Assembly: GCA_050084985.1 (NCBI GenBank)
Contig: JBITNC010000001.1
Span: 85,498,001-85,562,000 of the forward strand
Direction of reading: 5' to 3'
DNA: 64,000 bases
Source: Nageia nagi
Taxonomy: Eukaryota; Pinophyta
Shown: piece after piece, positions 57,121 through 64,000 of the stretch
Numbering within the stretch: position 1 is the stretch's first letter
Layout of the letters: each line of letters begins with the position of its first letter
Notes under the pieces: generated by a model
What the model was told of the DNA's origin: nothing
Databases searched by the model: none
Seen by the model: the letters and a program-made list of their open reading frames with translations, nothing else
Translations under genes and position numbers: made by a program

Positions 57121-58500
57121 TAGTGTGTTCTATAAACTTATCATAATTGTCTAAAGTATATTCACAAGTGTGTAGTGCATTGTGTACCTAGAGATGAAAA
57201 TCCCTATTCACATTGTAATAGTGCACACCTACCAAAAGAAGTGGCTTTACCATCTACTCATTACTTTACAACACCTATACTACCAGAAAAGCTATCAATT
57301 GTAAGAGTAGGTAAGAATAATCCTTATTTAAACTCTTTGAAAGAACATATTATTAATTAAGAATTACCTAACATGCAAAATATTAGTAAAAATTTACCAT
57401 CAAAAATAGAACCAATGCCTCAAGGAAGATATACATGGGAAGAAAGAGCATGAAAATTAGATGATTTAAGTAAAGTTTATTCATCTAAAACATCTTCTCT
57501 TGTAAATATATCAATAAAAAGTGATTATTTTCAAGAAAGGAGTAAGTCATCAAACATTTATCCCATGACCATAAAACTAATAGATTTTGGTATAGAAGAA
57601 TTTGAAACCGATGATGTCATTTTCAGTATTCCTTATGCCTAAGAAGCAAGAAGACCAAGAGATAATCCTAGTGTAGTGAGGTAATTGGTTCCACTAGGGA
57701 AATTCCCTAACTAAACCTTATTTTTTTATAAAATTCCTATAGAACCACCTATGTTTCCTCTACCTCAACCTCATGAGGTATTTTTTGTAACTCATTAGAA
57801 TATTTATCACCTTATGTGAGGTCATTTTTCCAAAGATATTTCAATAGATGTCAATGGAAAGGACAAGGTCTAGGATGATATGAACAAGGACCTAGATATA
57901 CAATCAATATTTATTACCAATTACCGACTAATAAAATAGGATTGGGATATAGAAGTAAAAATCCAAAGGAATTTAGTTGCAAAATAGTTGAACTAGAACC
58001 AATAACATTAAAGTTTGAAAACTTATCTAAAAATTTTTAAAGGGATAATAAATCAAGATAATGTGGAATATGAAACATTATATTTAGAAAAGTTATTATC
58101 CAATAATGTATTAAGTAATATGGTTAAAATCATAGACATATTTGATAAAGTATTTGAAAAGTTATCTTTTGATTGGTCTAAAAGTGATGAGTTTGAATTG
58201 TTAAGTTCAACTAGTTCAAGTAGTTCTTCATCATACTTCTTGGTAGATGAAGATATTGTATACTTCACATTAATTTCCAAACAACCTACAATAAGAGACT
58301 TTAAATATTTATACTATATTACAAACCTCATGCTTCACTATAAATACCACTTTAAAAAATCAACATTTAGGTGAAGACGAAGAGTATAATATAAATGATA
58401 AAAATTGGATTTTGATACCAAATCAATTGGAAGAAAGGTCTCATATGTTAATTGAAGAAACTATAAAAGTTTATTTAAGTGATAATCCTAATAATCCTAA
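57121..58500 (+). pseudogene. T protease-RT linker
   Basis: Coding-like but shifted sequence with no enzyme motif, including IVRVGKNNPYLNSLKEHIIN (57300-57357) and a Ser-rich acidic segment at 58190-58260. Long acidic linkers between protease and RT are common in Tat elements. Confidence 0.55.
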
Positions 58501-58529
58501 GATCATTCAACTATATCCCTAACTAAAAA

Positions 58530-59290
58530 TGAGAGACAAGAATTCATGACCATACTCAAAGAAAGGTAGAAAATATTTGCATGGTCATATGCTGATATGC
58601 CTAGACTATATCCTTATTTGGTAGTACCTAGCTTGGGTATTAAAGAAGATGCTAATACTATCAAATATAAATTACAAAAAATACATCTAATAATAGAATT
58701 AATAATTAAATAAGAAATACAAAAACTTTTAAAAGCTAAAATCATTCATCCCATTGATTATTCTAATTGGATTTCCAACATGGTACTAGTAAAAAAGTCC
58801 AATGGAAAGATTTGTATATGCATAAAATTTAAAGATTTGAATAAACCATGCCCTAAATATTACTTTACACTACCAAACATAGATATTTTGGTTGACTCTA
58901 CTAATATACATGAAATGTTATCTCTTATGGATGGCTTTTCAGGGTATAACCAAATAAAAGTAGCATCAAAAGATCAATATAAAATAACATTCACAACACC
59001 TTGGGGAATGTTTTGCTATAAAGTAATGCCCTTCAATAAAAAATGTAGAAGCCACTTACTAAAGGAAGATGATGTAAATTTTCCATGATTACATGCATGA
59101 TATTATGGAAGATTATGTTAATGATGTATTAGCCACATCTAAAACCTTAGAGAAACATACAAAGGTACTCATCAAAATATTAGATAGATTATTAGAGCAT
59201 AGTATTCAATTAAATCCCAAGAAATATTTTTTTGGGGTAACTTCAAGAAACTTATTAGGTTTTATTATTTCCAAGTGATGAATTGAAGTA
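58530..59290 (+). pseudogene. T reverse transcriptase
   Basis: FAWSYADMPRL-type start near 58578, then MVLVKKSNGKICICIKFKDL, NKPCPKYYFTLPNIDILVDS and LMDGFSGYNQIKVASKDQYK with ITFTTPWGMFCYKVMPF. A frameshift follows. The palm motif then reads MHDIMEDYVNDVLATSKTLE (59093-59152), in which the second catalytic position of the usual Y-V-D-D is Asn. The end is LNPKKYFFGVTSRNLLGFII. The enzyme is clearly dead. Confidence 0.92.
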
Positions 59291-59439
59291 GATTCAAATA
59301 ACAAAAAAGCAATAGTAAATATGCAACCCCCTTCAAACATAAAATAAGTTTACAAGGTAAGTTGCAAGTTGTAAGACATTTTATTTCTTAGTTATCAGAT
59401 AAGTGTAAACCATTTAATAAACTATTAAAAAGAGGGATT

Positions 59440-59978
59440 ACATTCCATTAGGGTAGTGAAAAATAAGAAGTGTTTGATGAAATTAAACATTATCTTTTAT
59501 CATCTCTAGTTTTAGTTCCTCCTAAATAAGGGGAACCATTCTTATTATATACATCTACTACAGAATCAACATTAGGAACTATGCTTGCTCAAAAAAAAAG
59601 AAAATTATAAATAATAAGCTATATATTACCTTATTCAAACCCTATTTGGCTATGAAATAAAATATGTATATTTGGAAAAATTATGTTTGGTCATGGTTTT
59701 TACAACTAAGAAATTGAGACATCATACGTTAAATCACACTACTTACATAATTACTAAAGTAGATCCTTTGAAGTATATGATGAACAAAACCTATCATAAT
59801 GGAAGAACATCTAAATGGGTCATGCATTTAACTAAATTTGAATTACAATTCATAAGCCAAAAATCAATCAAAGGTCAAGTCATAATTGATTATCTTGTAG
59901 AAGCACCATTATTCGATGATAAACTACTCATCATTGAATTACTAGATGAATATATTTTTCAATTAGATGAGATGTAAG
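59440..59978 (+). pseudogene. T RNase H (gypsy type)
   Basis: EPFLLYTSTTESTLGTMLAQ near 59530 is the first strand block. Then EKLCLVMVFTTKKLRHHTLN, HTTYIITKVDPLKYMMNK, RTSKWVMHLTKFELQFISQK and SIKGQVIIDYLVEAPL follow, a run highly typical of Tat-clade elements. Confidence 0.9.
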
Positions 59979-59983
59979 TCCCC

Positions 59984-60289
59984 ATGGACCCTGAAGAAGA
60001 TTGGGATATGGTGATATATTTTGATGGATCAAGATACAAAAACAGTGGAGGTTCTAGTGTTATTTTTGTCACACCCCAAGGAGTTCCTATACCTTATTCT
60101 TTCAAGATTAATTTTCCATTTACAAATAATAAAGCTAAGTATGAAGCCCTAATACTAGATATAAAAATAACTATGAAATTAAAACTAAATAAAGTTAAAT
60201 TCATTAGTGATTCATTGTTAATCATGAACCAAATTAAAGGAATCTTTCAATATGAAGAATCTATGTTGAAAATATATAAAAAATGGTAG
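59984..60289 (+). pseudogene. T second RNase H (archaeal-type, aRNH)
   Basis: An almost unbroken frame of 101 codons: DMVIYFDGSRYKNSGGSSVI (catalytic Asp in Y-F-D-G-S), FTNNKAKYEALILDIKITMK (the Glu region N-N-x-A-x-Y-E-A-L), then FISDSLLIMNQIKG (D-S-x-L-x-x-x-Q). This additional domain was acquired by Tat-lineage gypsy elements and is known only there among plant gypsy groups. Confidence 0.92.
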
Positions 60290-60599
60290 ATAATTTGTTT
60301 CTATCATTTGAAAAATATGATTTAGAAGTAGCACCAAGGTCAACCAATAGATTCACTGATGCTATGGATTCAATTGGATCCTTGATACCTAAAAACCCCC
60401 ATCAATAAACTACTCAAATTAAGATCATTCAAATTACTCAATCCTCATTAGAAATAAATAAATTAGAGCACATTATTAATATTACAATGGAAGATAAGAA
60501 TTTATAGCATATACAACTCATCAAATTCTTAAGAGATGGAATCTTGCCTATCAATTTAACAAAGTTAGCTAGAAAAGCATTTAAATTAAAAACTTCTAA

Positions 60600-61763
60600 T
60601 TTTTTTATGCTAGGAGTTTTTCTATATCATAGAGGTTTTGATTGGATATTGCTTAGATGCTTAGAATGGGTGGACTTGTAAATTACAATTTTATATGCAC
60701 ATGATGGAATATGTGAAGGATATTTTAGTAGCCCTAAAATAATGAAATGACTAATGTGTATGAGATATATTGGCCCAAAATGGAGCATGATTGCATGGAA
60801 TACATTAAAAAATATGTTAAATACCAACAAAATTCAAATTTATTTAATCAACCATCTCAAGCATTCCAACTCATGCAATCATTTTGGCCACTTTCAAGAT
60901 GGGCATTGGATTTAATAGGCCAAATATCCTCTATGTCTTCAAGATGATATAAATGTATAATAACAACCACATAATACTTCAAAAAGTGGGTTGAAGTTAT
61001 TCCTATAATCTCAACAAAAGGACCAAAGATAACATAATTCATAGAACATCATATCATTTGTCATTTTGGGATTCTTGCTCAAATTATCATTGATAATGGA
61101 AAGAATTATAAAAACAAAGAAGTATTAGCCTTATGTAAAATATATCACATTAAAATTAGTTTTTCAACACCATATTACCTCCAAGGGAATGGACAAGATG
61201 AAGCCATAAATAAAACCATTCATAGTATTCTACTTAAAAAAATTGATAATTCTCATAGAGATTGGCATGCAAGAATTCCACACACTATATGGGCTTATCA
61301 TACTAGCATTAAAAATCTTATTGGGGAAACCCCATTTTATTTATTTTATGGGGGAGAAGCAATATTACCTCTAGAAATAGAAATCCCATCCCTACAAATT
61401 AATCTACAAGATTATATTATAGATGAGGCACCCTATCAAACAAGGTTAGATCAGTTGTTGCTTCTAGATGAGAGAAGATTTAATGCACTAAAACATATGT
61501 GCATTTATCAAAGTTACATTAAATGAACCTTCAATAAAAAAAACTTAAAATTCATGAATTTAATGTAAGAGACCTAGTATTAAGGGAAAACTAGCAAACT
61601 TCATGAATGGAAATGCAACTTTGAGACAAATGTGCTCCTAATTGGTTAGGACCTTACATTGTCAAAAGAAAATTTGGGTTAGGAGCATATCATATAGCTA
61701 ATCTAAAAGGTAATAAAGAGCATGAACCAATAAACTTTACACATATTTTTCCCTTATATAGTT
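60600..61763 (+). pseudogene. T integrase
   Basis: Zinc-binding remnants: ILYAHDGICEGYF, YIGPKMEHD-type and CMEYIKKYVKYQQNSNL. The core includes FWPLSRWALDLIGQI, IIDNGKNYKNKEVLALCKIY, FSTPYYLQGNGQDEAI with NKTIH (the Glu region) and WAYHTSIKNLIGETPFYLFY. The C-terminal GPY/F-like segment NWLGPYIVKRKFGLGAYHIA-type is near 61640-61700. Stops are frequent. Confidence 0.88.
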
Positions 61764-61859
61764 AGAATTACTTTTGTTATCTATGTATATATTGTAAATA
61801 TTTAGATAAAAAAGGATAAAACCCCTACAATTAACTGTTAAAAATATATGGGTTTAACA

Positions 61860-63360
61860 TATGAAAATTAAGAGAATCAAGAGTGTGCATGTGACATTAA
61901 AAAGAAAAGGGATAAGGAAAGTACCATGGTTTGAGAAGCCTAGATATTTGGGAGATAGATCCATATCTAGACTCACTACATTCACTTTCCTAGGAATGCA
62001 AAATGTTCTTTAGTTACCAATCAATATATAGAGGGATATAGCCTTGCACTAGCATCCAAGTATATTTAATGGTTGGAAAGTTTGTATTAAAGAATAAAAC
62101 CTTGAGATTTATCTAGATAAAGCCATATATTTTCAATTTTATTATCATTATTATGAGTAAGTATGGAAAATAAATCTACTATGCTTATATTGGCCTACTA
62201 CAGCACCTAAGCTTACTCTTGATTATAATTTAAATGATTAGATTTTAGATGTTGCATCCCAAAATCCATGAATTTTACATCTAATTATGAGTTGGATGAA
62301 TCAAATTGTAGGAGATTTTTGTCATCAGAAGTTGATATATGATTTTTCTCCCTTATTTGTACCTAGACATAGGAAATTGAAAAAAGTTAAAAGAAATATC
62401 AATAAACAATTTTTCCAAAGAAATTCAAGATTAATATCCCCATAACCTTTTGATTATCATGAAAAAATAGTGACAATCAAAAGTTAAAAATTCCTAAACA
62501 AGAACATGTCCAACTTGATTTTATTGGTCAAAATTTCATGGATAGATATAAAGAAGATATTTATATGTAGTTAGAAAAACTCCGTATGCACTCATGGCAT
62601 ATTTATTTTATTTTCCTAAAGATGTACAATTAGAAATAGCCAAGAAATTCTTTGAAACTCATGCATCAAATGCATGGGAAATAAAAATAAGTGATGTTAA
62701 AGTTGCAATTGAAATTAAAGCACAAGAAATATGGATGGAACAAGAATCTAAAATGAGTTTAATACAATGGTTCCATCTACATTGGCCCTATAATAAACCC
62801 AAAATTATGGTAGATTATGTTGAAGATATTCACATCAAATTTATGGGTCATCCTCTTATTTTGACTTTGATCATTTTTGACCTAGTATTTTCATACTTTA
62901 CATTATATTTTCAAATAAGATGAGATTGTGTATGATTATAGTTCATTATTTAGTAATATTTGTTGTCTAAAAAATTCCCTTAATGTGAAAATAAGATTCA
63001 AACAAAATTACCAAAGTATAAATAAAATAAAACTAATCAAAGACATGGAACATGTACATCATTCCAACATCATTGATATTAAGAGCTTTGGGGCTTCTTT
63101 AGGAAGCCTCATTTTGTACTTTTCACCTTGGACTTCTTCATTACCACTAATTACACCACCTCTTATTTCTCTATCCTACATGCATACCTTCCTTTTTGAC
63201 ACTTCCTGAAGACTATAATGAAGCTTCAACCTCATCTGTAGAGTGTAAGAGAGTTATCATGAAATTTAAATTTCAACCACCAATAATAACCCTTGATTCA
63301 TATCCTTTTTATTCTAAACCATCTATTCTAGGACAAGTTCCTATACACCTTTAATTGCGA
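61860..63360 (+). pseudogene. Unexplained coding-like region downstream of T pol
   Basis: After integrase the plus strand still shows coding-like frames with few stops: RIKSVHVTLKRKGIRKVPWF (61870), PLFVPRHRKLKKVKRNINKQ (about 62350), the open frame 62594-62923 (AKKFFETHASNAWEIKISDV, MSLIQWFHLHWPYNKPKIMV, DYVEDIHIKFMGHPL) and ECKRVIMKFKFQPPIITLD (about 63240). I recognise no domain. An extra ORF after pol is where envelope-like genes sit in some gypsy lineages, but no signal peptide or clear fusion region is visible. It could also belong to a separate element. Confidence 0.45.
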
Positions 63361-64000
63361 TCTCTTTAATATTACTTTTTAGATCATAAACATTGGATTA
63401 TTCATAGAAAAGCTATTTTTCATCATCACTCAAGGATTATAATTGTCTTTCTATATGAAAACCACAAAAAGGAAAATAAAAAATACTAATTATATAAAAA
63501 TATTATAAAAATAAAATAACAAAAATATTGAAAAATTTGAAAATAAAATAGAAAACGTTTTCATGTATATACATGTGTGTGTTGCACATATTGCTTAATA
63601 TTTGCATGCCCATTAGTTATTCTCATGCAAATAAAAGCTTTATTTATGTTACATCTGTAGAAGATCTTATGCAACTTCTAAAATTTTGCATATGATATTG
63701 TAAGTGGTTTATTGTATTCTAAAATACCAAGCATCATGAGTTATCCCATTGTGATTTTACACCTACTGATCAAGAGGTGTTCTATCCATATCACATTTTA
63801 CCTACTCATTGGGAATTATCCTTCCCTTACATCTCATGTTCACCATGTGCATTCCCAAGTGATCATGTAGAGAGTCAAGTCTAGCCATAAGACTTAGATA
63901 CAAATTACTTTAATGAGGTACCTAAGGGAGTTCAACATCAAATTTTATACATAATGGTAGTGATGAGTCTATTGGATAGGTCTGAACATGCTTATAATAA
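63361..64000. other. AT-rich end of window
   Basis: No gene or LTR recognised. A possible (atgt)/(gtgtgt) short repeat at about 63560-63580 only. Confidence 0.5.

Larger units (their letters stand above)
54314..63360 (+). mobile_element. T: Tat-lineage Ty3/gypsy element, decayed
   Basis: Gag, protease, RT, RNase H, a second archaeal-type RNase H and integrase in order on the plus strand. The doubled RNase H defines the Tat clade (Ogre, Retand and relatives). A coding-like region of unknown nature follows integrase. No LTR pair could be found within the window; the 3' LTR, if any, may lie beyond 64000. Every domain has stops, and the RT catalytic box is mutated. Confidence 0.88.

Overview
The window looks like repeat-dominated nuclear DNA from a land plant with a large, heavily methylated genome. 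A gymnosperm or another giant-genome seed plant is my guess, from texture only. It is AT-rich and CpG-poor, and old coding stretches are full of TAG/TAA/TGA codons where CAG/CAA/CGA is expected. I see no intact host gene, no rRNA or tRNA gene and no CRISPR array. Nearly everything recognisable is a decayed LTR retrotransposon or a pseudogene of the plant mobile domain (PMD, aminotransferase-like) family. I named the elements R1, S, C1, C2, M, L, N and T for this report.

Layout. 1.3-3.3 kb: a PMD pseudogene on the minus strand. 4.1-8.4 kb: an old tandem repeat interrupted by R1, a short-LTR element without recognisable genes. 10.9-23.4 kb: a second PMD pseudogene on the plus strand, split by S (gypsy-like, no pol) and C1 (full-length Ty1/copia), with C2 inserted at its 3' end. 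23.4-27.0 kb: C2, the youngest-looking element, a copia-type non-autonomous element. Its one long reading frame joins a Gag N-terminus to an acidic, Cys-repeat protein instead of pol. 27.0-29.2 kb: M, a truncated gypsy gag on the minus strand. 29.2-34.2 kb: AT-rich DNA with degenerate tandem duplications. 34.2-54.0 kb: L, a Ty3/gypsy chromovirus with a C-terminal chromodomain and unusually long LTRs of about 4.4 kb. Its 5' LTR was later invaded by N (38.0-44.2 kb, opposite orientation, gag but no pol, perfect 5-bp target duplication). 54-63 kb: T, a Tat-lineage gypsy element with gag, protease, RT, RNase H, a second archaeal-type RNase H and integrase, followed by an unexplained coding-like region after pol.

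How the parts relate. Insertion order follows from nesting: PMD gene, then S, C1 and C2; L, then N. Three unrelated elements here (S, C2, N) keep a gag or a gag part and carry tandem-repeat sequence where pol should be. They must have depended on other elements for reverse transcriptase and integrase. T shares Gag motifs with N, so a T-like element is the natural candidate helper. All pol genes in the window are inactivated by stops and frameshifts. Identity statements are by-eye comparisons, not computed values.
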